NCBI GenBank assembly: GCA_016722375.1
Contig: JADKJG010000007.1
Coordinates: 62,001-126,000 of the forward strand
Direction: 5' to 3'
DNA length: 64,000 nt
Source: Bacteroidota bacterium
GTDB taxonomy: Bacteria; Bacteroidota; Bacteroidia; Chitinophagales; LD1
Part shown: piece by piece, positions 17,090 through 24,858 of the stretch
Layout: every line of letters begins with the position of its first letter
Numbering within the stretch: position 1 is the stretch's first letter
Notes under the pieces: model-generated
Databases searched by the model: none
What the model was told of the DNA's origin: nothing
What the model saw: only the letters and a program-made list of their open reading frames with translations
Program-made: the position numbers and the translations under genes

Positions 17090-17161
17090 GGGTTATAGGG
17101 CATAGTTATTTTTGTTGTAATAGATTTATCCATTTCTACTGTTGATATGCATTGTGTCATA
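17090..17161. repeat. 72-bp flanking repeat, copy 2
   Basis: Diverged copy of 16283-16354, again joined to a REP palindrome. Immediately after it, 17165-17187 is an exact 23-bp copy of the gpx promoter-proximal sequence at 12318-12340. Confidence 0.8.
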
Positions 17162-17220
17162 CAGAAAAATAGGGAATGATTTGAGGTAGAAAACCCAATC
17201 CCTACCTCTTCTTTCTTTTG

Positions 17221-17445
17221 TTAGGACTGCTTTTTCCAAGACTTATAACGAGCAATAATATCTTTAACCATTACCATTATTACGTCAAGGCACTTGACTC
17301 CTCCATAAGCTAGATCTGTTTTAATCATACCTTTTCTTTTATAGTAAAAGTATCCGAGGTGGGAGAATATAAGAAAGGCAAAAATACCTACGCTGAATAC
17401 CAATGTCATGGTGTTGTTCCCTTGTTCTGTGTTTAGCGTATCCAT
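17221..17445 (-). CDS. small single-pass membrane protein, 74 aa
   Basis: A 74-residue protein from the ATG at 17445: a short polar N terminus (MDTLNTEQGNNT), one membrane helix (MTLVFSVGIFAFLIFSHLGY, about residues 13-32) and a basic C-terminal region (KRKGMIK... ARYKSWKKQS) that would lie in the cytoplasm. The frame remains open upstream to 17589, but that part has unlikely composition and overlaps a C-rich stretch. I do not recognise the family. It is divergent from the AraC-type gene, about 160 bp away. Confidence 0.5.
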   Translation of the reverse strand: MDTLNTEQGNNTMTLVFSVGIFAFLIFSHLGYFYYKRKGMIKTDLAYGGVKCLDVIMVMVKDIIARYKSWKKQS

Positions 17446-17603
17446 CTCTCCCCAAAAATAATCCCTCTCCCCCCCAAAATTTGCACATCTCCCATCCTTT
17501 TCCCAAATTTGATACTGCGTTTCGACAAGTTCAGCGCCCGATACACAGGTGCTTGCTGCGCTAAAGGACGCAAGACCATTAACCAACAAAAAAAACTTAT
17601 CGT

Positions 17604-18014
17604 ATGAATCTAAAGCCCTACGAAACTCTTCAATCTATTGAAGACCTTGTTTTTTCCTGCAAAGGCGACCGAAGCCTCCACCGGTTCACGGATATTCAGG
17701 AGCGGTTCGACCTGAAGCGCGACCCGATGCACCAACACCTGAACGAAGCAAACTGCGACCTGCGCCGGTTCTATCCTTGGTGCTACACCAAGTTGGGCGC
17801 GCTGTGGCTGCGCAACGGAACCTGCGACACGGTGAGCGAAGTGATGAAAAAGCTGAACTATTCCGACGACCGGTTCTATCCCACCTTCAAATATTACTAT
17901 GGTGCCACACCGGGTTTTATCAAACGGTGTTCACTTCGCCCGAAAATGTGGCAGCGCAGTACGTACTTTGTGCGGGGGTATGGTACCATATATGCCGCCA
18001 GTGCGGGACAATGA
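17604..18014 (+). CDS. stand-alone AraC-type DNA-binding protein (cassette 1)
   Basis: A 136-residue protein that looks like the double helix-turn-helix domain of AraC regulators without a sensor domain. The second HTH is clearest: VSEVMKKLNYSDDRFYPTFK followed by the turn YYGATPGFIKR (residues about 78-108). The coding sequence is more GC-rich than the flanking genes. A 21-bp tandem array starts 126 bp downstream, then an FnIII-like gene. The same three parts occur near 39-40.6 kb. The family assignment rests on the HTH pattern; binding to the array is inference. Confidence 0.6.
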   Translation: MNLKPYETLQSIEDLVFSCKGDRSLHRFTDIQERFDLKRDPMHQHLNEANCDLRRFYPWCYTKLGALWLRNGTCDTVSEVMKKLNYSDDRFYPTFKYYYGATPGFIKRCSLRPKMWQRSTYFVRGYGTIYAASAGQ

Positions 18015-18139
18015 AGCGGTTGTAGTGCGGGGTGGGGTCGGGCCTACCTTTGTTTCGCAAAAACAATGAAGCCGTGAGCCGCCCCTACCAATTTTCTTTC
18101 GCCCTGTTTCAAACCTTCGCGCGCCCATATCTATTGCTC

Positions 18140-18516
18140 GCCAAAAGGTATGTACTGCCTGCCAAATGGTCTGTAGATTTTGCCGAAGGGTCTGAATCTC
18201 TCACCAAAAAGTATGTATCTCCGGCTAAAAGCTATGTACTCCCTGCCGAAAAGTATGTACTCTTTGGCGAAAGGTATGTACTCCGTGCCAAAAAGTATGT
18301 ACTTCCCGCCAAAAGGTATGTATCCTCAGCCGAAAGATATGTAGCGCTGGCCAAAAGATATGTATCTCTGGCTGAAAGATATATAGCGCCAGCCAAAAGA
18401 TATGTAGCGCTGGCTAAAAGATATGTATCCCCAGCCGAAAGATATGTAGCGCTGCTAAAAGATATGTATCTCTGGCCGAAAGATATGTAGCGCCAGCCAA
18501 AAGATATGTATTATTT
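18140..18516. repeat. 21-bp tandem array A, 18 units
   Basis: Eighteen contiguous units with a 21-bp period; one unit has 20 bp. The conserved part is GCCRAAAGRTATGTA followed by six variable bases (often CTCCCT, TCTCTG or GCGCTG). There are no spacers, so it is not CRISPR. Later units (from about 18329) are more alike than early ones, a sign of local homogenisation. Read as codons it gives heptapeptide repeats (AKRYVSL), but the frame breaks at the 20-bp unit. Confidence 0.93.
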
Positions 18517-18674
18517 GAGAAACACTACATATTATTTAGGCATTTTGAAATAGCCACTTGCTCACATCAGGCTATTTTTTTGTTAAAACCCTTAGAAGTC
18601 ATCATTTTTAAGGCATTTCAATCCCGAACACCGCAATTTCATCATAAACCATTTTTAAACTTAAACCAAACAAC

Positions 18675-19333
18675 ATGTTAAACATTTTAATTGTAGTGCT
18701 TATAGCACTGAAACTAGCAAAGAAAACCCTGCTCGAAAAAATTGCTCTGGGCAGGCATATCGTTACGTCACTGATGGGCAATTCGAATTATCCCTCGCCT
18801 AACCCTACGCTGGCCGACCTCACCCTCGCCATTGACGCCGCCGAACAAGCGGCCAATGATTTGGTGGCGGCAAAAGAGGCCGTCATCACCGCCACCGATA
18901 CGCTGGACCTACGCGAGAAGGAACTTTCGGAGATGCTGACGCAAGAGGCATTCCATGTTCAGGAAAAAAGCGGGGGCAATAAGGATATGATTATCTCGGG
19001 CGGAATGCCGGTGAAGGGCGACAAAACCAATAGCCCCCTCCCTACAACGGTGGAAGGTTTCACCATGAATGTTGATCCGGCTGCGGGCTGGGCTTTTGGA
19101 ACTTGGACGGGACTGCCGAAGTCGTATAACGTCCAGTCGTACCAAATGCGGGTGAAAGTGGCAGGAGGCGAATGGGTGCTGGTGCCGGAGGTGACCAAAA
19201 AGACTAAACTACGTTTTGAAGTTCCGGCACCGGGCGCATCTGGGGCCAGGTGCGTGCCCACAACGCCGCCGGTGCCGGTCCCACTTGGAGCGACCCGGCT
19301 ACAGTCATCATCAATCCCGAAGTGGAGATTTAA
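18675..19333 (+). CDS. FnIII-like protein (cassette 1), frameshifted
   Basis: The gene encodes a protein of about 219 residues: an alpha-helical N-terminal part (residues 20-105, Ala/Glu-rich, ELSEMLTQEAFHVQEKSG) and a fibronectin type III-like C-terminal domain (from about residue 120). The frame breaks near 19233 in CCGGGCGC; one added base, probably G, restores RIWGQVRAHNAAGAGPTWSD and a stop at 19331-19333, the normal end of an FnIII domain. It is homologous to the protein at 38991-39662 in both halves. No signal peptide is convincing, although residues 2-14 are hydrophobic. Function unknown. Confidence 0.7.
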
Positions 19334-19357
19334 TTTTTCATATTGCGGTGAAACGAA

Positions 19358-19389
19358 AACGCTCCTGATAAAATCGGGGGCGTTTTTTG
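19358..19389 (+). terminator. terminator after the FnIII-like gene
   Basis: AACGCTCCTGAT pairs with ATCGGGGGCGTT (two G-T type mismatches) around an AAA loop and is followed by TTTTTTG. It ends cassette 1. Confidence 0.75.
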
Positions 19390-19428
19390 TTTGGGGGGGT
19401 CGGATATTTTCTCATTTTGGGATAAGTT

Positions 19429-19466
19429 TATTTGTATCCCAAATTTAGAAAAAGATTTTTTTTGAA
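19429..19466. repeat. direct repeat bounding a two-gene island, left copy
   Basis: TATTTGTATCCCAAATTT and AGAAAAAGATTTTTTTTGAA follow each other here; the same 38-39 bp (one extra A) recur at 21313-21351. The two copies enclose exactly the two genes at 19495-21200. Confidence 0.88.
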
Positions 19467-19494
19467 AACGAGATGGTTAGCTTATTTTCAAAAA

Positions 19495-20280
19495 ATGAAT
19501 GAAGCCCCTTCAACTGAAAAGTATATCTCATACAAAGATAACGTTAGAGAGCTCGGGCTAACTCTGGAAAAAGCAATATCCATATCTCAATCTTTTTCGA
19601 ATCAAAACGTAGGCCCTAAAGTATACTGGCTAAGCATTTTAATGATACGTTATATCAATATAGGCGTAGCTATAAATCGGCTTGTTCCAACAGAAGGGAA
19701 ATCGCCATCATCGTCTCATTCTTGGGATTATGGGGCAATCGCAACTTTAACTCGAACTTTCATTGAGACATTTCACGCATTCTACTATATCGGAGTAGAG
19801 GACGTAGAAGAGGAAGAATGGTCGTTGCGGATTAGTGTCTTTCACCTTCATGATTACTCACGACGAGAAGAAATTTTTAAATTAATGGGAGATCATTCCC
19901 AGAAAGACTCTTATCAAAAAATTAAAGAAGAGTTACTTGAACAGATTAGCAGGAACACTAAATTTATAATGCTACATAAAGATGTTCAAACAAAAATTAG
20001 AAAGTGCCAAATAGCATTCTTGGTTGACAAAAATGAAATCGCAAAAAAAATTGACCCGGAGAACAGCCTTTTTCATTTTGCCTACAAATTTTTATCGATT
20101 CAAACCCATAGTTTGCCAATGTCATATTTCCGCACTACTAGAGAAGGTCGGGGGACAGGAGTTGAAAACAAGATTGATAAAGAGTATATCAATATGGCTT
20201 TATGTTGGGTTGTGAATTATCTTAAGAAAGGAAATCAATACATGGAGGTTATTAGCCAGAAGTTAAAACCTCCCGTATAG
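19495..20280 (+). CDS. hypothetical protein, DUF5677-like
   Basis: A 261-residue soluble helical protein from the ATG at 19495 (the frame is open upstream, but those codons lie in the direct repeat). The segment with SHSWDYGAIATLTRTFIETFHAFYYIG (residues about 75-102, cited only as landmark SWDYGAIATLTRTFIE) and the following ...LRISVFHLHDYSRREEIF resemble DUF5677-type proteins of accessory islands; this is a weak recollection. It is AT-rich with codon use unlike core genes. It forms, with the next gene, an island between direct repeats and may be horizontally acquired. Function unknown. Confidence 0.6.
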   Translation: MNEAPSTEKYISYKDNVRELGLTLEKAISISQSFSNQNVGPKVYWLSILMIRYINIGVAINRLVPTEGKSPSSSHSWDYGAIATLTRTFIETFHAFYYIGVEDVEEEEWSLRISVFHLHDYSRREEIFKLMGDHSQKDSYQKIKEELLEQISRNTKFIMLHKDVQTKIRKCQIAFLVDKNEIAKKIDPENSLFHFAYKFLSIQTHSLPMSYFRTTREGRGTGVENKIDKEYINMALCWVVNYLKKGNQYMEVISQKLKPPV

Positions 20281-20432
20281 ATTTTTCTCACAAGATAGAG
20301 TCTCTTTTCTAACTCTACCCACTCGCGCAAGAAAGAGGCGGGAGAAAGAAAATGGGAGGAAGGTTGTTGTTGGCGCGTGTAATTATATTTTTATGGGAGC
20401 TAAACATTAACAATTGCCATAAATTTTACAGA

Positions 20433-21200
20433 ATGGATGAATTTAAACTCTCAGGACAGGAGGTATATCAAATATTGAAGAAAAAAGGTGTGCGCTATAT
20501 GCACCATTCTAATACCGTTGCAACCTCAATTACGTTTATACAAAATCGAGCATTATTAACGAGGCATTTTGTAGAATCAGAGGGGCTTTACCAAACGCCG
20601 CAAAAATCTGATCCTGAGGACAAAAAATTTGATGTGTGGGACTCCGTATTTCTTGATGGGGAAGATTTGCACAATCGATATTCCCGAGCAAATAAATATG
20701 GGCCTGTCTTATTCAAGTTTAAATTAGAATTGTTGGTCTCGCCTTCAATAAAAGAGGTTTACATTACTAAAACCAATCCCTGGTATTGGAAAAACACAAC
20801 ATCTTTAGAGAATAAATACTATAAATCAACTGTTGACTTAAACAGAGATTATTTGACTGGGAGAAGCTTGGATTCGCAAATTATGTTTACGGTAAGATCT
20901 CCAGGTACGGAAATTAAACTGAATAAATTTCTCCACTCTATAGTCCTTGATATTCCGAAACTGTTAATTAAAACAAGAAGTAGGGAGGAGATGTTGGTCG
21001 GTGATTATGGATTTAAAGCAATACAAAATACTCTTAGTTCTCACGGGTTAGGACATGTTCCACTTATTAAACGGCACGATGGAAGGCTTGCGCTTTGCCG
21101 TTGTATTACTGAGTACAACTATTTACACAGCTTCAATAAACAAGAATTGAAAAAAAGATTTGCCATGGCTGATATTCCCCCGGATTGCGCCAGTTTGTAA
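20433..21200 (+). CDS. hypothetical protein, possibly ADP-ribosyltransferase-like
   Basis: A 255-residue protein from the ATG at 20433; a longer frame from 20352 adds an unlikely N terminus. The beginning (GVRYMHHSNTVATSITFIQNR and a following LYQTPQKSDPEDKKFDVWDS) has the layout of DarT/ART-type folds: an early His, a helix marking an object entrance, then a Ser/Phe-rich strand region. A distal conserved glutamate cannot be assigned. The likeness is structural guesswork, not a motif match. It is the second gene of an AT-rich island bounded by direct repeats, a usual setting for toxins or defence genes. Confidence 0.5.
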   Translation: MDEFKLSGQEVYQILKKKGVRYMHHSNTVATSITFIQNRALLTRHFVESEGLYQTPQKSDPEDKKFDVWDSVFLDGEDLHNRYSRANKYGPVLFKFKLELLVSPSIKEVYITKTNPWYWKNTTSLENKYYKSTVDLNRDYLTGRSLDSQIMFTVRSPGTEIKLNKFLHSIVLDIPKLLIKTRSREEMLVGDYGFKAIQNTLSSHGLGHVPLIKRHDGRLALCRCITEYNYLHSFNKQELKKRFAMADIPPDCASL

Positions 21201-21312
21201 CTGGTGCGAAATGAGAAACAGCAAATCATGAATAAAGAAAAAACAGAGCCGATATTTAATTGCCGGAGGCATCAGGATATCACACTCGCGGGACGCGAGC
21301 GAGGGCGGTGTC

Positions 21313-21351
21313 TATTTGTATCCCAAAATTTAGAAAAAGATTTTTTTTGAA
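21313..21351. repeat. direct repeat bounding a two-gene island, right copy
   Basis: Copy of 19429-19466 with one extra A in the AAAA run. It lies 112 bp after the stop of the second island gene. The intervening DNA holds a GC-rich patch (CACTCGCGGGACGCGAGCG) with a small inverted repeat. Confidence 0.88.
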
Positions 21352-21403
21352 TGGAATTTGCATTTCCTACGCGGCAAAGGGGGAAACCGGATTTGTGCGC
21401 CGA

Positions 21404-21436
21404 AAACTACAAAAGTCTTAAAGACTTTTGTAGTTT
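21404..21436. repeat. 33-bp near-perfect inverted repeat
   Basis: AAACTACAAAAGTCTT at 21404-21419, a single A, then its exact reverse complement at 21421-21436. The nearly loopless hairpin lacks a T-run, so it is more like a mobile palindrome or a protein site than a terminator. Confidence 0.9.
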
Positions 21437-21440
21437 AAAT

Positions 21441-21553
21441 CACGGCTAAAGCCAATACAAACCTTCCAAATTCTTATCCATAAATGGCGGAGTTATAACA
21501 CCGCGCTTTAGCATGGTGAGAATCTGGCTCTTACTAAATGGCTTTAGCCATGA
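21441..21553. repeat. second REP-like family (GGCTAAAGCC pair)
   Basis: Two small palindromes in this stretch share one core in opposite orientation: GGCTAAAGCC at 21444-21453 and ATGGCTTTAGCCAT at 21538-21551. Between them are related fragments (CGCTTTAGCATGG). The arrangement is that of a REP pair of a family different from the one at 15.6-17.1 kb. Confidence 0.55.
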
Positions 21554-21622
21554 CAATTTCTCTATCGGTTGGTGTCTCGCCAACCCCAATAGATTGTCTT
21601 TGCGAAGAAAATTCGTTTGAAA

Positions 21623-21763
21623 ATGGGCGAGGATTTTCTACGGCCCCGCCTGACCGCTTCAGTGTCGAAGGCATGGACTCCCATCGGGCAGGAATCTTCT
21701 AAGAAGGCTCACCACAAAAATCACACGAGTGTGAAAGGTGGTACCGTAAAAGTCAAGAAGTAG
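21623..21763 (+). CDS. possible small basic protein, 46 aa
   Basis: An ATG at 21623 opens a 46-residue frame (MGEDFLRPRLTASVSKAW...) ending in a strongly basic tail, SSKKAHHKNHTSVKGG then TVKVKK. A strong terminator follows 25 bp after the stop, which supports a transcript ending here. The basic tail resembles those of small ribosome- or nucleic-acid-binding proteins; I do not recognise the family. It may instead be the 3' end of a decayed gene. Confidence 0.4.
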   Translation: MGEDFLRPRLTASVSKAWTPIGQESSKKAHHKNHTSVKGGTVKVKK

Positions 21764-21787
21764 AAATTAAACGGTTTCTTAACGCGC

Positions 21788-21827
21788 AACTTCCCGGAGG
21801 TGAAATACTTTCGGGAAGTTTTTTTTT
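21788..21827 (+). terminator. intrinsic terminator
   Basis: AACTTCCCG (21788-21796) pairs with CGGGAAGTT (21812-21820) around a 15-nt loop and is followed by TTTTTTT. It lies 25 bp after the small basic ORF and 240 bp before pheT. The remaining 21828-22049 stretch shows no gene. Confidence 0.8.
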
Positions 21828-22049
21828 AGCCAATCCCGGCTATCGCATTTTAGCGAAGCGTTATTATTTAATAGTTCTATCAGCAACCATCACCACTTTA
21901 CCACAACGCACAGAAACTTGTTTGGAATATTTTTCCATACTGAAAAAACCGGAACAAGTATCGCCCATAAACCAACAGAGATGACCTTAGCCTAACTGAA
22001 CGGTTTTTCGGTTGCCTCTTAACATTCTTCGCACTCCTCTCGCTTTTTA

Positions 22050-22057
22050 TAGATTTG
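22050..22057 (+). promoter_or_regulatory. -7 box (TAGATTTG) of pheT
   Basis: TAGATTTG ends 7 nt before the pheT ATG at 22065. With the usual spacing, transcription would start at or one base before the ATG, so pheT may be leaderless. No good -33 TTG is present. Confidence 0.5.
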
Positions 22058-22064
22058 TCGCTCT

Positions 22065-24494
22065 ATGAAGATTTCCTACAACTGGCTGAAGAATTATGTA
22101 GATTTCAATCTCTCTCCCGAAGACCTCGCGGATGTATTGACCGGCACCGGTTTGGAGGTGGAAAGTATTACTGCTTATGAAACAATTCAAGGCGGTTTGG
22201 ACGGGGTGATGATTGGCGAGGTGAAAGAGTGTGGCAAGCATCCCGATGCCGATAAACTATCCATCACCAAAGTGGATATAGGAACGGGAGCATTGCTTCA
22301 GATTGTTTGTGGCGCGCCCAATGTAGCCACCGGCCAGAAGGTGGTGGTGGCGACGGTCGGCAGCACCTTGTATCCGGTAAGCGGCGATCCACTGGCGATT
22401 AAGAAAGCTAAGATTCGTGGTGTAGAAAGCTTCGGTATGATTTGCGCTGAAGACGAAATTGGTTTGAGCGAAAGTCATGCAGGGGTGATGGTGCTGAATG
22501 GCGATGCGCAGATAGGAACCAAAGCGGCAGATTATTTCAAGATAGAGAAAGATTATGTGCTGGAAATTGGATTGACCCCCAACCGTGGCGATGCCAATTC
22601 GCATATAGGCGTAGCTCGCGATGTGGCGGCGGCCTTAAACGTGGCGTATAAAAGCAAAGTGCATTTTACCAAGCCAGACCTATCAAAATTTAAAGTTGAA
22701 AATTCAAAACTAAAGATTGAAGTTCAAGTGGTAGATAGCGAAGCCTGTCCTCGATATTCGGGCATCACTGTTTCTAATGTAACGGTAAAAGATTCACCAG
22801 ACTGGTTGAAGAACCGGTTGAAGGCGATTGGGGTGAAACCGATTAACAACCTGGTGGACATCACCAATTTTGTGCTTCATGAATACGGACAACCGCTACA
22901 TGCTTTTGATGCAGATAAAATAAGTGGTCAGAAGATAATCGTAAAAAAACTTCCTGCGGAAACAGCGTTCAAAACATTAGATAATCAAGACATCAAACTT
23001 CACGCAAATGACTTAATGATTTGCGATGCCGAAGGAGGTATGTGTATAGCCGGAGTTTATGGCGGATTGAATAGTGGAGTGACGAGCGAAACGAAAAATG
23101 TCTTTTTGGAAAGCGCCTATTTTTCACCCGTCGGAATTCGCCAAACTTCATCGCGCCATCAATTGCGCACCGATGCAGCAACGCATTTTGAAAAAGGCTG
23201 CGACCCGAATATTACCGTAGCCGCTTTGAAGCGAGCGGCTTTACTTATTTTGGAAATAGCCGGAGGAGAAGTATCCGGCGACATCGTAGATATTTATCCA
23301 AACAAAATAGAAGGTTGGCGCTTCGTGGTGTCCTACCACAAGATGTTGCATCTCGCCGGTTTCAGCATAGAAATAGATACCATTCGCGAAATTCTGGAAC
23401 GGTTAGAGATAGTAATTGAAAAGGAAGAAGGCGATATGCTTCATTTGCTTGTGCCGGCTTTCAAAACAGATGTGAAACGCCCCGCCGATGTGGTGGAAGA
23501 AATCATTCGCATCTACGGATACAACAGTTTCACTCTGCCCAAAACCTTAAAGACTCCGCTGAACTTTAGTCCTAAGATTGATGCACAGAAGTTAGAAAAT
23601 GTAGTGGCCGATATGCTGACCGGAGCAGGCTTTAATGAAATCTGGACCAACTCGGTAACGCAATCGAAATTTGAAGAAAGCGAAGTGTTAAAACCTCAGC
23701 AGGTCAAAATGCTGAATAGTGAGAACGCCGAACTGGATTCTATTCGCACCTCGATGCTTTATGGTGGGCTGGAGGTGATTGCTCATAATCAGAACCGAAA
23801 AAGCAGCAATCTTCGTTTGTATGAGTTTGGAAGCACCTATCATAAAAGTGCAGCAGGATATAGTCAGCAGAAGCATCTTTCCATTTTCCTAACAGGCAAA
23901 ACAACCGATCATAATTGGCTGGAACAAGGAAACGGATATAGCTTCTATCATCTGAAATCGTTCGTAATGAATGTCCTTCGTCGCTTGGGTTATGTGAACT
24001 TTGAAAAGTTGATCGCTGAAAAAAGTCCTTATTCTTTTAGCCTATCTTTAAAAAACGAAGGGGAGGAAGTAGCAAGTTTTGGAAGCATAGATTCTACAGT
24101 CCTCAAAAAGTTTGATATACGTCAGGAGGTGTTCTACGCTGATTTAAACTGGGAATATCTGCTGGACAAATCACAATTCACCAAGGTTTCCTTTTCAGAG
24201 TTAGCCAAATTCCCTTCAGTGCGCCGCGACTTGGCTATGATTGTGAACGAGAACACTTCTTTTGAAGCAATCGAAAAAATAGCATCAGGGGAATCAAAGA
24301 AATTGCTCAAAGAGGTGTCGCTTTTCGATGTATATAAAGGAGACAAGATCGAGCAAGGCAAAAAGAGCTATGCCGTCAGTTTTCTGTTCCAACATCCCGA
24401 TAAAACCTTGACCGATACCGAAATCGAAAAAACCATGAGTCGGTTGATGAGCAAATTAGAGAGCGAAATAGGCGCTTTGATTAGAAAGGCTTGA
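22065..24494 (+). CDS. pheT: phenylalanine-tRNA ligase beta subunit
   Basis: An 809-residue PheRS beta chain of full bacterial length. It begins MKISYNWLKNYVDF, followed by the OB-fold tRNA-binding domain (GEVKECGKHPDADKLSI near residues 48-64), the B3/B4 editing region, the B5 domain, the core catalytic-like region, and the C-terminal FDX-ACB domain (FPSVRRDLAMIV near residue 711) that holds the tRNA anticodon stem. It charges tRNA-Phe with the PheS subunit, whose gene is not in the window. It heads a rightward group with a coiled-coil gene, zapA and rny. Confidence 0.96.
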   Translation: MKISYNWLKNYVDFNLSPEDLADVLTGTGLEVESITAYETIQGGLDGVMIGEVKECGKHPDADKLSITKVDIGTGALLQIVCGAPNVATGQKVVVATVGSTLYPVSGDPLAIKKAKIRGVESFGMICAEDEIGLSESHAGVMVLNGDAQIGTKAADYFKIEKDYVLEIGLTPNRGDANSHIGVARDVAAALNVAYKSKVHFTKPDLSKFKVENSKLKIEVQVVDSEACPRYSGITVSNVTVKDSPDWLKNRLKAIGVKPINNLVDITNFVLHEYGQPLHAFDADKISGQKIIVKKLPAETAFKTLDNQDIKLHANDLMICDAEGGMCIAGVYGGLNSGVTSETKNVFLESAYFSPVGIRQTSSRHQLRTDAATHFEKGCDPNITVAALKRAALLILEIAGGEVSGDIVDIYPNKIEGWRFVVSYHKMLHLAGFSIEIDTIREILERLEIVIEKEEGDMLHLLVPAFKTDVKRPADVVEEIIRIYGYNSFTLPKTLKTPLNFSPKIDAQKLENVVADMLTGAGFNEIWTNSVTQSKFEESEVLKPQQVKMLNSENAELDSIRTSMLYGGLEVIAHNQNRKSSNLRLYEFGSTYHKSAAGYSQQKHLSIFLTGKTTDHNWLEQGNGYSFYHLKSFVMNVLRRLGYVNFEKLIAEKSPYSFSLSLKNEGEEVASFGSIDSTVLKKFDIRQEVFYADLNWEYLLDKSQFTKVSFSELAKFPSVRRDLAMIVNENTSFEAIEKIASGESKKLLKEVSLFDVYKGDKIEQGKKSYAVSFLFQHPDKTLTDTEIEKTMSRLMSKLESEIGALIRKA

Positions 24495-24555
24495 GTTCCC
24501 CGCCCCATATTTTCACCTGCTGTTGGAATTATTATTTTTGAAAGGTATAAACCCC

Positions 24556-24858
24556 ATGAACGAACTCGTAACCAAAACGGAGGCTTTGATTAAAAAAGCC
24601 AAGAAGTTATCTGAAAGATACCAAGCCTCTGAAGAAGCGAATCGCCAATTGAAAATGGAGATTGAAGCGTTGAAAAATTCTATAGAAGCAGAAAAGGGGA
24701 AAGCGGATGGATTAAAAAACGAATTGAAAATAGTTAAATTAGCGCGCAGTATTCAGCCGGGAACGCCCGATGAGGATGCAAATATTACAGAATTGAAAAG
24801 GAAAATAAACGAATATATCAGAGAAATAGACAGTTGTATAGCGATGTTAAATGACTGA
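24556..24858 (+). CDS. small coiled-coil protein upstream of zapA
   Basis: A 100-residue protein from the ATG at 24556 (MNELVTKTEALIKKAKKL). Residues about 5-60 are a charged, heptad-patterned coiled coil; the C-terminal third has ITELKRKINEYIREID. It overlaps zapA by 8 bp, so the two are probably translationally coupled. The position between pheT and zapA recurs in Bacteroidota genomes, which suggests a partner of ZapA in Z-ring assembly, comparable to ZapB; that role is inference from position and shape, not from a sequence match. A TATTTTTG box at 24533-24540 may give it its own promoter. Confidence 0.75.
   Translation: MNELVTKTEALIKKAKKLSERYQASEEANRQLKMEIEALKNSIEAEKGKADGLKNELKIVKLARSIQPGTPDEDANITELKRKINEYIREIDSCIAMLND

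Noticed and set aside
18032..18490. 152-residue frame of heptapeptide repeats in array A
   Set aside because: A 21-bp period keeps frames open by arithmetic. The frame breaks at a 20-bp unit and has no start context.
18140..18516. CRISPR array
   Set aside because: Units are contiguous 21-mers without spacers, and no cas gene lies in the window. The same holds for the arrays at 28.7, 40.2 and 58.3 kb.
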